Assembly: GCF_030052815.1 (NCBI RefSeq)
Contig: NC_079510.1
Span: 31,077,823-31,141,822, forward strand
Reading direction: 5' to 3'
DNA from: Hevea brasiliensis
Taxonomy: Eukaryota; Streptophyta; Magnoliopsida; Malpighiales; Euphorbiaceae
DNA length: 64,000 nt
Below, one piece after another: positions 1 to 12,250 of the stretch (positions within the stretch are counted from its first letter, which is position 1; every line of letters starts with the position of its first letter). The position numbers and the translations under genes are program-made. Below the pieces are notes generated by a model that saw nothing but the letters and a program-made list of their open reading frames with translations, ran no database searches and was not told the origin of the DNA.

Positions 1-66
1 GCTAAACCCACCAGGAAGAAGTTGGTGCCTTCCAAATCCACTCACAAGAGAAAAAGACTTAAATGA
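1..66 (+). CDS. C-terminal end of a retroelement ORF (partial)
   Basis: An open frame enters from the left edge and ends at TGA 64-66 after 21 codons. The visible tail is strongly basic, with several Lys/Arg clusters, and has no recognisable domain. It lies about 640 bases upstream of an LTR and is followed by purine-rich tracts. It is therefore most likely the last ORF of an LTR retrotransposon. In SIRE/Maximus copia elements an extra env-like ORF sits at this place after pol, which would fit, but too little protein is visible to confirm it. Confidence 0.4.
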   Translation, partial: AKPTRKKLVPSKSTHKRKRLK

Positions 67-709
67 TTCCCATCTAATCTGGATTTTTAGTTTCCTATCT
101 GCATTTTTAGTTTACTAGTCTGTTTGCTACTATTGGTTTTTAGTTTGTTACTGCTCACCTTACTGCGTTTAAATTTGGGCTAACATGATTCTTTTTGGTT
201 CTTTTCTCCTGTTTCCTTTTTGATTGATGACAAAAAGGGGGAGAATAAGATGGATAGGATGGATATGGTTATGTGAATATGTGTTTATACTTGTGTTGAT
301 GGACATGGATATGTGTTGATACTTGTGTTAATGGATATGTGTTGATACTTATGTTAATGGATATGGATATTATGTGAATAAGTGTTTAAAGGATGGATGT
401 GTATATAGATATTATGTGAATAGGTGTTTAAAGGATGGATGTGTTGATACTTGTGTTGATGTAAATGTGTTTATACTTGTGACAAATGGAAATGTGTTTT
501 GAGAATATTGTGAACATGCTTTATAGCATAAACTCAGGGGGAGCTTATGTACAGAAAATAGATTTCTTGGAAATTATGTGCATATATTTAGGGGGAGCTT
601 TTTCGGTATACTATACTGCTTGGATTCACATACTCACATACATTTTCACACACTTTTATTTTTGATTGTTGATTCAATTGAGTTTTGTCATCATCAAAAA
701 GGGAGAGAT
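67..709 (+). other. 3' internal region of LTR retrotransposon with several polypurine tracts
   Basis: This stretch is non-coding. Three GGGGGAG tracts occur at about 236-243, 537-543 and 591-597, before the final tract AAAAAGGGAGAGAT at 696-709 that abuts the LTR. Positions 249-490 hold degenerate short repeats built on ATGGATATG and TGTTGATACTTGTG. A long untranslated 3' region with multiple polypurine tracts is known from SIRE-type copia elements. Confidence 0.55.
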
Positions 710-2114
710 TGTTGACCCCGTGTAGCTCAAAATGAGCATTGATTATGATGATAACAAAATCTATCTAACTCAACTTTAAAGTGATGTGTAGATTCTTTGT
801 CTTATTCTTAAAGTATCTTTGAAGTTGCAACTAAGGAGAAAAGATGCTCAAAGGCATTTCAAGACAAATCCAAAATGAGAAAAGAACAAGACTATGGAAG
901 TTAAGACTCAAAGAAAAGGTGTGAAAGGCATAGTATTAGAGATTGAGTCTTAGGTCTTTTGTGAAAAGAATAGATGAGAATTTAGTCGAATGGAGCTCAA
1001 AATTGAAATTTTATTTTCTGATTACTTTTTCTCATCATGACCTTGGACACTACTATTGAAACATTTTTTTAAGGTCTAAATCATTTTACATTGCAAGTTG
1101 AGACATGCAGCTGTTGACTTAGTTTGCTAACTGGTTTGCTAAAATTTTTAGTTTGCTAATGTGTTTGCTAAAAACATTAGTTTACTAACCAGTTTACTGA
1201 CTGCTACCAATATTTCATTAGTTTACTAATTGATCAGAGCTGCTCAACTTCGCACAAAAGGACAAAATAACGGCCATTTTGTCTTGGGCAGTGTGTATAA
1301 CGTTCTAAAAGGGTTTTAAATGGTCTAAAATGATTTGGGACTATAAATACACTTTCTTTGCTTCATTTACACTTGATGAAAGCTTACATTTGAACTCCAA
1401 CTTTGATTTTTCATTTATTGCTTTCATTCAAGAGCTTTAAAGATTTTGAGCTACCATTGGCAAATCAACTCATCTCTTCTTTATAGTTTGATTTGTATTG
1501 AGTAAGAGTGAGTGTTAGAACATTAAAATTGCATTAAGAGAGGTTGTACAAGCACCTATTGAAGCTTGAGAGAGTAAGTGCTTGAGATAGCACTTGTGAA
1601 GGTTTCAAGCTACCTTAGTAAAAGCTTGGTGTTGAAAAGTTGTAAAGGGCTTTTGGTCTCTTGCCTTCAAAAGAGCAAATAGTGGAGAGAAGACTCAAAG
1701 AGGGTTCTTTGAGAGAGTGGATGTAGGCTAGTTAAGCCGAACCACTATAAAAATCATTGTGTTTGATCTCTCTAACCTTGACCTTCTTATTTTTGTGCAA
1801 TTTAAATTTTACTTTTTATACATGATATTGAATGTTGGTTGAATAGATTGAATTGATAAACTTGAGGACATATTGAGTGACTTGAGAAATTAGTTGTATA
1901 TTGAATGATGCATGTTTTGTTAGATATTGCCATATACATTGATTGAGACTTGAATTGTAACTTAGGAACACATTGTTGAAACACATATTACTTTCATTAT
2001 ATATAGAAAAGCACCTAGTTGAACAAAACCACAATTTTTCATTAGGCTACAAGTAAGAGCCGAAAATTTGTTAAAGTCCAATTCACCCCCCTCTTGGACT
2101 GTTTTGGGACAACA
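710..2114 (+). mobile_element. 3' LTR of a Ty1/copia-type (SIRE-like) retrotransposon
   Basis: The LTR runs from TGTTGACC to GGGACAACA, so its ends form the perfect 5-bp inverted repeat TGTTG/CAACA. It is preceded directly by a polypurine tract, which makes it a 3' LTR. A TATA box (TATAAATA) lies at 1342-1349. A C-rich motif, TTCACCCCCCTCTTGG, lies near the right end and is common in copia LTR ends. Length is 1405 bp, within the usual SIRE range. The other LTR and the matching target duplication (TTGAT would be expected on the left) are outside the window, so lineage is inferred. Confidence 0.65.
1342..1349 (+). promoter_or_regulatory. TATA box of the copia-type LTR
   Basis: TATAAATA lies in the middle of the LTR, about 630 bp from its left end, where the U3/R boundary would be expected. 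Confidence 0.5.
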
Positions 2115-4140
2115 TTGATTGATTTAAACTTTGTTTTTCCTTTGTGTTTGCTATCCACTTTTCAATTAAAATTCACTTTAGTTAAATTCTAGTTCAATTT
2201 TAGCTTTAGCTTACTTTTAAGTTATTTAATTTCAAGTTGATTTAAAGTCTAAATATTAGTAGAATTAGCATAAATTTTAATATTTAAAAATAATTCTCGT
2301 GAGAATGATATTTTACTCATTATTATATTATTTATATAAATTCGTGTGCTTGCAGACATGTACCAACTTCTCATTTTAATCAAGAGCACTAGAGTCATTT
2401 CATGCTTCACTAATGGAATTTTTTGAATTTGTTAAACAAAACCTTTCAGTTTGATAAAATTAAAATAAAGGGACTCAATCATATTTTAAAAAATCAAGAG
2501 ATATATTTATTAATTTTAATGTAACTGAAAGACTAAAAATAATTTATTACTTAGATTTATCAGTTGAAAAAAATATTTCAAACATTAAATTTTAACTTTA
2601 ATCCCAAACAATCCTTTTATAAATTGCCATTCATCTTCTTCAAATTTCTATTTCAAGAGATCTTCTACATCATTCTTTGATTCAGGGATGTCTGTGCATG
2701 AAGGTCCAAATAAGTGAACTAATTATATATTATCAACTTATAAATAATTTAATGTATGAAGATATATATATATATATTTTTGTGTGTTTTTCATATCTTG
2801 AAGCTAAAATCAAATAAATAAAAAGGTCTGATTATATTTTAAAACCAATATAAAAGTGTCAAAATTATGATTTTTTTTTTCTACTTTTAATCCAACCATG
2901 CATAGACAAGGTCTAATACAGATGTGTTGTGTTCTATTTTTTTTTTCTTGAATTATCATTTGTGTCTATATCAACTTATGTGTTGTGTTCCAATTTTTTT
3001 TTCAAAATTATTATTTCTTTATTTGTCATATTGTTTTTTTTTTTTTTATATATATAGAAAAAGTGGATTTTAGATGTATTAATCACCATTTCAATTAGTT
3101 GAGATTGATAGTCCAATGTTGATCTCTTTAATTTAAGCCATCACTTCCTATTTGACTATTAATAACATAAACCCTTTTCTCATTTTATCCAAATAATATT
3201 TAAATACTTATTTATTAAAATATTAAAATTTTTTAATAAATAAAAAATATAATTAAATATTTTATATTTTTGCGCTTTTTAATATTTAGGGTTTATTTTT
3301 ATTTTCTTACAATCCAGATTTGTGTTTTCAACTTTTGTGCATTTAGATAATAAAATAAATAATAATATTAAAATTGTTAATATGGCGTTGATATGGCATT
3401 GACATGTCACTAATATTAACGTATATTTGTCATGTAAATAATTTAAAATGCCATTAGTCACTTTATAACTTAAGTGTAGGTGACTCTAAATTATAAGTGC
3501 TCAAAGTAAAAAATATCATGCCCTTTTAATAAAAGCCTAAAAATACAAGGTACTTAAATGTAATTTCTCTAATTATTAAGGTTTTAGTTTATAAATTCGG
3601 ATTCAAATAGTTGAGTTAATGTTTTAGATACAAAAAATTACTATTTAGTTCATATATTTTTATAAAATAATTATTTAAGTCAGTGTATTTTAAAAAATAC
3701 ATTATTTTGTCCTTATATTTTATTTTTGTTAATCTCTTTATAGTTCATTTATTAAATTTTTTATTAGTCAATTTTAAAATTCTATTAGTGTTCGTGGGCC
3801 TACTCAAGTCATGTTTGGACAGAAAGTGCTCAAAGGCCCCATTCAAGTTAAAATTCTGCCTCTCTTTTCCAAAAGCTTCGATTGTCACCTAATAAATTCT
3901 TCAAGATTTTTTTTTTTAAAAAAAAAGACCAAAGACGAATTTATGAGCTGATTAGTCCCCAATTACTCATGTATTGCATAATTTATTATAATAATTTTAA
4001 ATTATATCCTATATAATTTTCATGATTATAATAATACATACAATAGTATATGATATTAGATGAATAAATATAAAGAATTTATACAAAATAATAATTGCAA
4101 AAATTAAATAATGATTAAATTATTAGAAAAATAAATAAAA
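2115..4140. other. AT-rich intergenic DNA, no gene seen
   Basis: The stretch is strongly AT-rich, with poly-T runs (2871-2880, 3029-3047) and a short (AT)n tract at about 2761-2777. Open frames here are short and of low complexity. I see no protein similarity and no clear transposon ends. Confidence 0.6.
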
Positions 4141-5560
4141 TTAAAATTTTTTCCCTCTCGATTTCTATGGGGTTCTCTCCCCGTTTGAGTAAGATTTTAT
4201 CAGGGTTAAGGTTTCTTTGTTTTGTTAGTAAGTAATGGTGGCGGATTGGTTCCATAGTTTTGAACTATCATGTTAATAGGGTTTTCGTTGTTTTATTTTC
4301 CTGGTATGATCTTTTAATTATGGTGCAATTTGTACGGCAAGTGATCTTGAGAAGCTTTCTGAAGCATTTCTCTGTAACTGAGAGTGAAGGTATTATGGTT
4401 GATCTGGGGACTGATCAATTGGGTTTTGGTAATGGTAGATTTGAGTTATACTTGGTTAGTCATCTAATTACTTAGAGACCCTTCAACAATATTAGTTTAT
4501 AGCAAGCTGTGTTGGGGGGGCTTAAAAGCCTTCAAAATAGGTTATCTTTAAAGAGTTCTCGGTAAGGCTGTTGGTATGTGAATTCCAGTCCAAAGTCAAT
4601 AAGGTTAGGGTTTTAAAAGAGGGACTGTGGCACTTCAATAACCAGATACTACTATTAAGGGCGATTTCTGGAAAGGAGCAACATTTGTCTGTGGTTTTTA
4701 TTCATTGTTCTTTTTGGTTTCATCAACCCCCCCGAGTATCCCTTTGAGAGTTTCTCTTTACTAATCAACTCTTTTCACCAGCAAAGTCAAGCCTTTTTAC
4801 AACAATAAGCTTTCCAATGGTGTTTGTCCAACCATTCACAAGTCTTCCTACGCTCAATCCGTCCTCAAGCTTTACAAAGTGCTTGACAACCTTTCCACAA
4901 ACTTTAATCTTTGTACTTGCCAACTATAATACAAGATTTCTCTTTGTTTTTGTATCTCCCATACTATCCATTAAAATTGGATGGCAATTTAAAATGAGAG
5001 AGAAAATTTGCCAAAATAAGAACAAGAATAGGGTTTTAGCTCAAGAACAAAAGCACTCAAAAATCACAAGTTTTCTCCAAGAATTAAAATGGCTTTTCTC
5101 AAGTCAAAAGAAGTTAAAGCTAGCCATTTGAGTCTTCTAGATTTCTAGATTTGAAAAATATTTCCTAAAAATATAGCCAAACTTTTGGAATTGAAAAATA
5201 AAATGTGGCAGTTCAAAGTTGACAAAATTTCCTCTTACATAGAAACTAAAAGACTTAAACTAATTAATCTTTTGAGTTTTCTAAGTTTCCAAGTCAAATT
5301 TTCCCTCACTATCTTCATATTTTAAGCTTTACCATCAAATTCTACTTAATTTGTAGAATATGTTACTCTTTGATTTTTTCTTGCCATGCAATTACTCCAA
5401 ACTTTATTTTCCTTTTATCTTCAAATATATTTAACATTTTATCCATAGAAGGTAAAGAACAACCTGAAAATTATTGCTGAAATAGATCTTGCACATATAT
5501 TAGACCAATTTTATTAGTTTTGTCATCATCAAAATCTTTTGATCTTGCAACGTTGGAGTT
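4141..5560. other. Unrecognised, less AT-rich island, probably decayed repeat
   Basis: Base composition is visibly richer in G+C than on either side. Short frames at 4260-4475 and 4817-5131 show no domain I recognise. The 19-base string at 5516-5534 (AGTTTTGTCATCATCAAAA) is identical to 681-699, just before the polypurine tract of the copia element. That suggests this island includes the remains of a related element. Confidence 0.35.
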
Positions 5561-6430
5561 AACAGTTTCTACTCAGGCATGGCCATACGGTCCTAGTAAT
5601 GGGTGTCACGACGGTAGAGGAGGTTTTTTTTAGTTGTGACGGTGGTGTCATTCCTCATACTACTGGGGATGCCCGTACTCACACTTACTCGTCATTTGTT
5701 GGACATGCTTAACATCGCTTGGGGTTGAGGTTTGGAGAGTCAACAAGGACAAGGGTTAAGGACTAGTTTGATTTACATGCACAATGCCATATATAAGTGT
5801 GAGGCGTTGTTATGACTCCGTTGCAAGGAATGAGGCAATAATTTTTTATTTCAGTGTATTTTCAAATTTTTGAAATTTAAATGAACTTTACAAGATTTAA
5901 TTGCCATATTTAAATTTTTTGTTTTTATTATTTTTAATTATTTATGCATTATTTTAAGGTTACTCGATAATTTTTTTTTTTACACTTTTGTAGTTTAAAA
6001 ATTATTTTTGGTGTCCATTGATTTTTTTTATTAGAATTTTCATTGTTTAAAAATAATTTTTAAATTTAAGGAAACTAATTAACTTTTTTGTGTAGATAGT
6101 TTGTAACCTTTTTATCAAAAGAAGAAAATAAAAAGAGAATAAATGGGAGAAGGATGCAGGCGTAGAGGAGAAGGGTGAAAGGTGCGGGTAGAGTAGAAGA
6201 AATATGAGGAGAAGTGCCTAATTCATTTAACTTCATTGCTAACACCGTTTAGTGACAAAAAGATAGGTCCTAATAATATAAGCAATGCGAGACCTTTCAT
6301 TTATTGTCGTTGCTAATAATTTTTAGTTATCAAAATTTTATCGCTAAATCCCTATATTGTCAATTTCTATAATGTATTATATCATCGCTACTAACTTTTA
6401 GCGATGGATTATCTGTCGCTAAATACCTAA
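5561..6430. other. Possible end of a CACTA-like DNA transposon (decayed)
   Basis: Positions 6330-6425 contain several TAGCGAT/ATCGCTA motifs in both orientations. One near-palindrome at 6399-6421 has arms TAGCGATGGA and TCTGTCGCTA. Such inverted pairs are typical of the subterminal regions of plant CACTA (En/Spm) elements. The string TTTCTATAATG at 6364-6374 could be a decayed CACTA terminus read from the other strand. No transposase is visible and the second end was not found. Confidence 0.3.
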
Positions 6431-6683
6431 TAATTTTAATTTTTAAAATTACAATAATTAATATCAATTAAAAATTTAATATTATTTAAATAACAATTAT
6501 ATTTATACTAGAAAAATATATTATAATTCTTAATATAGTAATTTTATAATTTGAATCTATAAGTATTATTAATTTATTTTAATGAAAATAATAAAAAAAT
6601 TAAACACCAAATATTTAGTTTTACTAATTTTTTTAAATTTTTTTAAATATTTATAAATTTATAATATTAAATTTTATTTTAAC

Positions 6684-6757
<74 letters not shown>

Positions 6758-8620
6758 CCTATTTAATTACAATTATTTTATTAAATTTTTAATCCAATTC
6801 AAGTAGAATAACTACTTTATTGGCTGCAAATTAATAGCACTTTTTATAAAAAAAATTATTAATATTGATAAAAGTATAGCGTTAATCAACTTATATTTTA
6901 TTTTTATATATAAAGATTTTTTTTTATTTCATTTTCATTAAAATTAAAAATAAAATATTTTCATATTCTCAAATTATTTTTCAATATAATAAATTAAAAA
7001 ATAATTTTTATTGAAAACTTTAATGAAATTATTATAATTACACTTTAAATTTGACTAATTTGAGTAAATAGAATAAAACTAATGCTAATTTTTTAATTAT
7101 GATAAAATTAATTAAAATTTTAAGTAAGATTAAAAGAGTCTTAGAATTTCTTTTATTAATTAGTCTTATTTTTAAAAAAGTTTTATTTTTTATGTCAATA
7201 AAATATTATAATTTACAAATTTATTAAGATTTTAAAAAAATCACTTTTCATTAAAATTATTTAGACATTTGAAATGAAATTTTTTTTTTTAATTTTGTAT
7301 TAAAATATAATAAAACAATCATAATGTCAAGTTTAAATGCTCATTTATTTCAAATTTTTATCTATTTAAATAAAATTTATATTATTATTTAATGACTAAA
7401 TGGCTAAAAAATTAAAACCTTTATAATTTTTTTTTAAATTTTAGTTAAATCTTTTAATTTTATTAATTTAATATCAAAATTTCAAATTAGTTTCAATTAT
7501 ATCAATTAGCCTAATTAGATTATTTAATTGACAAAAATAATTTAAATATTTACTTACATTATTAATATTAGCTAATCCTTTAATTTAATATCAATTTTAG
7601 TAGTTATTCTAAAATTGATAAAAGTATTATTTTAATAAATTTTTTATCATTTTAAAAATTATAATTACATTTATTTTGGTTATGTTATTTGTTCATATTT
7701 TATGTTTAAATATTTGATTTTTTTTATATATTTTTTTCTCAAATTTGAAATAAAAAGTGGTAAAAAAGATGTGAATTAAAAGTATAAGTAAAAAAAAAAG
7801 AAAAAAAAATAAAAATTAAGTTAAGTTAATAATATTATATTTATTATTCATTTATCATTTTTTATCAATATAAAATTTGTTAAAATTAATGAAAGTACTA
7901 AAATTATTGTAAAATTAATAAATAAAAAGGAGCAGCTAAAGTTGATAATAAATGAAAAAAGTTAGAATTATTTTTATCAAGACTTCAAATTTTTTAATTA
8001 AATTTATTGCTAAAATTGGAAAGGCTTTTTTTATGATAAAATTAATAAAATTGAAAATTTTACTAAAATTGAAAATTGACATAAATAATAAAATTAACAT
8101 ATTATTATAATAATGTATTTTTAAATTATATAATTTAAGTTTTCATCAATATATTTACAACATATACTTTTTTGTTTTAATTTTTTAATTTACATTAGAA
8201 TTATATATATAAATAAATAAATTACCAAAATTCATTCAATAATTAGCTTAACTTTTTACTTATAATCTTGTATTTCTTTTAGCAACTAATAATAAATTTA
8301 AAAATACGAATGAGAAAATTTATGAATTGAAAAAATTATTTTTATAATTTTTTAATTTACAACATTAATAATTAACATATTAAAATTTTTGTTTTAATTT
8401 ACAATATTAATAATTAGCACAGTTGTAAAAGTTTATTATTATTATTATTATTTTTTATGACAATTTTAGAATATTTGTAAAAGTTTTTTTTATTTTATAG
8501 TTAAAATTGATTTAAATATACTAATGTGATGTAATTTTGGCATATTAAAATAACCTTCCAATCAATTGATATATCATAATTTTAACAATCAATTTATTTG
8601 AATTTAACTACTTACTAAAA
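6431..8620. other. Very AT-rich intergenic DNA, no gene seen
   Basis: Runs of A and T dominate. No frame has plausible coding composition. Apart from the (AT)n microsatellite listed separately I see no structured feature. Confidence 0.6.
6686..6755. repeat. (AT)n microsatellite
   Basis: A nearly perfect AT dinucleotide tract of about 70 bases. Confidence 0.95.
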
Positions 8621-9278
8621 GTAATTGTAGACACCATATTTTGGCCGACCTTCGAAGGTAAGGTTCTTTTAAAATTGAAACTTTATTATCCATTCTCGAC
8701 CGACGTCCCGATCACAGGTAGCTTTTCCGAACTTATTGATGGCTCATCCGTGGAAAAAATCGATCTCACGCTCAAGTTAGATTGCTTTTCGATCCCTTGG
8801 TCTTTATCATATGAGTTCTAGTCAATATTGGATCTCCGGACTATCCAATCTTGCCTGCTGTTAATCTCTGATTTCTCTATGTACAAATATCGCAAAATTC
8901 CATTTGACTAATGTGGTGATCGGGCTTCTCGCTTGAATTGCCCAGATATTCCTCAAAATGAAATTAAGGTTTTTATTCTGTCTAATAAAGGTTCCAACCT
9001 TAAAAGTTTAAGTCAGTGTCAAATCTTTGCAATTCTAATATTCTAAAGTTTCGTTCAATATTTGGTGATGGCTCTGTCCGATCTCATGTTTGCGTTTAAT
9101 GTTTTTCTGATCTCCTGGAGTAATTTGATATCTTTTGATTAATAGTCGCTCTCAGATTTAATGTTCAACTGCATTCGATCAACTAAGTACTCAGACAATT
9201 TGGTTTGGATGCTTTCCGATCTTATCAAAAAATTGAAAATAAAAGACTTCAATTCATTTCAAAATAAAAATGTAAAAG

Positions 9279-11129
9279 TTATTCGGCAGGAGGGTTTCCC
9301 CTAACCTGCTCTTCGGGTACAGTATCAGTTCTATCATCCTCTCTCTCTCTCTCAGGCTCTTCCTCGCTCTCCTCTTCATCTCTAGGGACAAGATCCACCA
9401 TCCAGGAGAAGTCTTCCTCAGAATAGCGCCTTATAAGCTCGGCCAGAAGATCGCCATGAGCATTCACATAAGCACCAGCTTCCCTCACCACAGCCTCTTC
9501 TTCTTTCACTTTGATCTCCTCGGTAAGGCGAGTGACATTGGCAGTTTAGTAGGCCCGAGCTTCTTCGAGTTTTCGCTCCAGTTTAGCTATCCTATCCTCA
9601 TAAGATTTTGTCCGACCCTTAATCTCGGCGATGTAGTCCTGAGCAGACGAAAGTTGGGTTTTGGCGGAAGCAGCGTCCTGGACCACCTTTAGAATTTCTT
9701 AACTCAAGAGATGAGCCTTTTCTCTGATTATATGTTGATTCACAAGGCTCTCTACGCTCAAGCTCATCGTTTGAGCCAGGAGCTCATCAATGCTATCCAG
9801 AGTCAGCCTATTTTGATCGTCCTGAAAGCAGATGGTGGCATCCAAAACCTTGGCCAAGCCAGGATTCCTCTGAACCGAGCGATTTTTCTCTAGCGATTGG
9901 ATGAGGACCTGGGCACTACGAGAGAGGGTCCTTACAGTAGGTTGGAAAGACCTTCCTTCCACACTTAAAGAACCGACGGAGGTGGCGGCTCATCTTGTCA
10001 AGAAGGGGAAGGAGCAATCTTTATCTCCAGGGTCGGTTGTCCCGAAGGTTAGGACAAAGAGCCTAGCACTTCTACTGAGTCTCGCTCTGGTGTCTGGGAT
10101 ACAGAGCAATATTTATTTCTCGCACTTTATGGGCAACCTCCCTTTTTTGCTTACATCTCTCCTTCGCGCCCTCGCCTCCAGCCATACCTACACAGAAAAC
10201 AAGTTAGTAAGATCACCTATATCAGGAGGCTAAAGATTTAGGTTATATCGATCGCAAGTACAAAGTCAGAGAGTTACAGCTCATAATCCTCATGGGTGAT
10301 CATCTGCATTAGCCACCACTTTAGTTCGGCCATAACTGCATCTAAACATGAATACTTGTGAGTAGCCACCTAACCCTTCAATTCCTTTACCATGACGTAC
10401 TCATCTCTATTTAGGGCGTTCTTCTTTAGAACTGAAGGGACTAGGTACTGCCAACTGCATGGGATACCCTCAAAGCCATTCGAGATTTTACTCCTCAATA
10501 TGAAGAACCGATTCTTTCAATTCTTCTGAAGAAGGGAGATCGATAAAAAGCCCACAGTGCGGCTTGGCTTGGAAAAACCAATACTCGTCGTCCTTTCGCC
10601 GAGCGAGCCTGTGCAACTTAGCGAAAACCTTTGCTGTAGGCTCGAGCTTCTTAGCTCGGCATAAGCCTCTGAAAGCCACCAGAGTCCGCCAAGAGTTCGG
10701 TTGCACTTGGGCTACACAGACATGATGAAACTTCAAAATGACTCTAAAGAATTCGTCCAGGGGAAACCGAAGCCCGGCCTGCAATTGTTCTTCATATACC
10801 ATGATCATGTCATTTTCTTCAAAGAAATGGTCAGCTCGGAGATCGCCATGACATCTGATGAGCTCGAAGGAGTCAGTCCGAAGGTTGTATTATTGACTAA
10901 TGGACTGTAGATCGATTTTCTTGAGGACCGATGGCAACTCATCCATGGGTAAGTTTTCTTTCCCTGAAGAAGATGCTTGTTTTGACTTAGCGGCCCGACC
11001 GTGGGCCGAGATAGAGGTTGTAGAAGGTTCAGGTCGCTCGCTCGGCCTGACCACCTCAACTTCTTCTGATGTCCATGAGATATAAACGGAGGGAGGACTA
11101 GCAGCTCTCTGACCATCGATACCGCTCAT
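9279..11129 (-). pseudogene. Antisense gene inside the 5' LTR of A: transposon/gag-like protein, two exons, broken
   Basis: On the minus strand an ATG at 11129 follows a TATA box at 11288-11295 by about 160 bases. The first segment (11129 to about 10280) gives a Ser/Pro-rich N-terminus. A conserved block then contains FPLDEFF, LKFHHVCVAQ and DDEYWFFQAKPHCGLF, which I recall as resembling the plant 'putative gypsy type transposon' family PF04195. A probable intron ends at TTTCTGTGTAG near 10190. The second segment, to TAA at 9279, gives a basic start, a probable coiled coil and a very acidic tail (EEESEEEPERERED). Breaks: one in-frame TAA (10890-10892), a frameshift near 10530 and another TAA at 9699. 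The copy in the other LTR has a different set of breaks, so the ancestral gene was probably intact. Its function is unknown. Confidence 0.55.
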
Positions 11130-11287
11130 TTTCAGAAAACAAAAATGAGAACCAACCAAGAAAAGATCAAAATCCTTATCGGAGTATGAATCGATGCCTG
11201 AAAACTTTAGAAAGTGAGAGGGAGTGTTGAAATCGCTAAGGGAAGGTCTAAAAATGACATAAGGAAACAAATGACCAACCTTTCCCC

Positions 11288-11295
11288 TATTTATA
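11288..11295 (-). promoter_or_regulatory. TATA box for the antisense LTR gene (5' LTR)
   Basis: TATAAATA on the minus strand, about 160 bases upstream of the ATG at 11129. The same box is kept in the other LTR at 49824-49831. Confidence 0.5.
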
Positions 11296-11732
11296 CCCAT
11301 CTGAGCATTAAATGCTCACGAAGTCCCAAGTGACGCATCGGTTAGTGGGACCGGATCGCCTCTATGACACATCATAAGAAGATTCCAGAAACATAGTAAA
11401 AAGGTCGGATAAATGAGATCGGTCAACAAAGGTCATCAGATTGAATAAATTTCCAAACCTACGGATTGGCAAATGGCTATTCGTCTAGGGATCAGATCTG
11501 GTACATTTATTAGAGATTGGAAAATAACTAATGCAATAATAAAAAAAAAAAACATTCAAGTAAAATTTCATTTCTTTTTCAAAAGATCAGATTACATCAT
11601 TTGGGCAATCTCAAAAGATTAGATTGCATCATTTGGGCGATATCTCAAAATCAGCACTACATTCTACCTAGCTTAAGACTACTCCAAAGCCCAGAATGCT
11701 GGCCTATGTCAAAGCTTTGTCTTGTGGCTGAA

Positions 11733-12092
11733 TCAAAAGATGTGTTTGATCAGAAAGCCAGCAATAAATACTGGGCAGATGTATAGCTCAGGTGGAGTAA
11801 CTATGACTCTTATGATATTGAGCGGTGTCATTGTTAATGTCATCGACCATAATCGAGCTGCAATCGGGACCCTCGAGATGGTAAAGAACCAAGTGAACTT
11901 TAAGAGGTGGTCACCGATATTAACATTGAAATTAGCAGTCCTCTTGTCAGAGATTGGTTTATGAGCCATACCGATGGGCCGACCCGAGATCGGTGCTGTA
12001 GTTAGTTTTGGCCTTGATCTGTTAATTAGACCAGTTCCCTCACCATCATCGATTGACACCCTCATGAACATCTGATCATCGGAGTTGCTCAT
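11733..12092 (-). CDS. Second antisense ORF inside the 5' LTR of A, 119 residues, unknown
   Basis: On the minus strand a TATATATA box at 12241-12250 is followed by an ATG at 12092 and an open frame to a stop at 11733. The start region resembles that of the longer antisense unit: both leaders read through FLK just before the Met, and the protein then begins MS with an acidic stretch. The C-terminal half is conserved in the other LTR (50267-50491, including LLKFTWF, RVIVTPP and [16 protein letters not shown]). The middle is broken there. I do not recognise a family. It may be a duplicated and truncated 5' part of the longer unit, or a chance frame over a promoter copy. Confidence 0.35.
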   Translation of the reverse strand: MSNSDDQMFMRVSIDDGEGTGLINRSRPKLTTAPISGRPIGMAHKPISDKRTANFNVNIGDHLLKFTWFFTISRVPIAARLWSMTLTMTPLNIIRVIVTPPELYICPVFIAGFLIKHIF

Positions 12093-12240
12093 TTTCAGGA
12101 AATGAACAAAGAATGCATTCGAAAAAAGATTAAAGTGGCCGTCATGGGAAGGATTCTTGCTGGAAAAGCCAAGAACTGAAGAATGAAACATTGAAGATTC
12201 ACCGGAGAAAGTTGTGAATATGCAAAGGAAAATCCCTCAG

Positions 12241-12250
12241 TATATATATA
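12241..12250 (-). promoter_or_regulatory. TATA-like box for the second antisense unit (5' LTR)
   Basis: TATATATATA on the minus strand, about 150 bases upstream of the ATG at 12092. The counterpart in the other LTR is at about 50760-50767. Confidence 0.35.

Noticed and set aside
4260..5131. Frames at 4260-4475 and 4817-5131 as genes
   Set aside because: No recognisable domain, no splice context, and the area looks like decayed repeat.
9456..10910. Plus-strand frames in the 5' LTR (9456-9692, 9901-10233, 10701-10910)
   Set aside because: They are shadows of the minus-strand antisense gene, which has the recognisable protein pattern.
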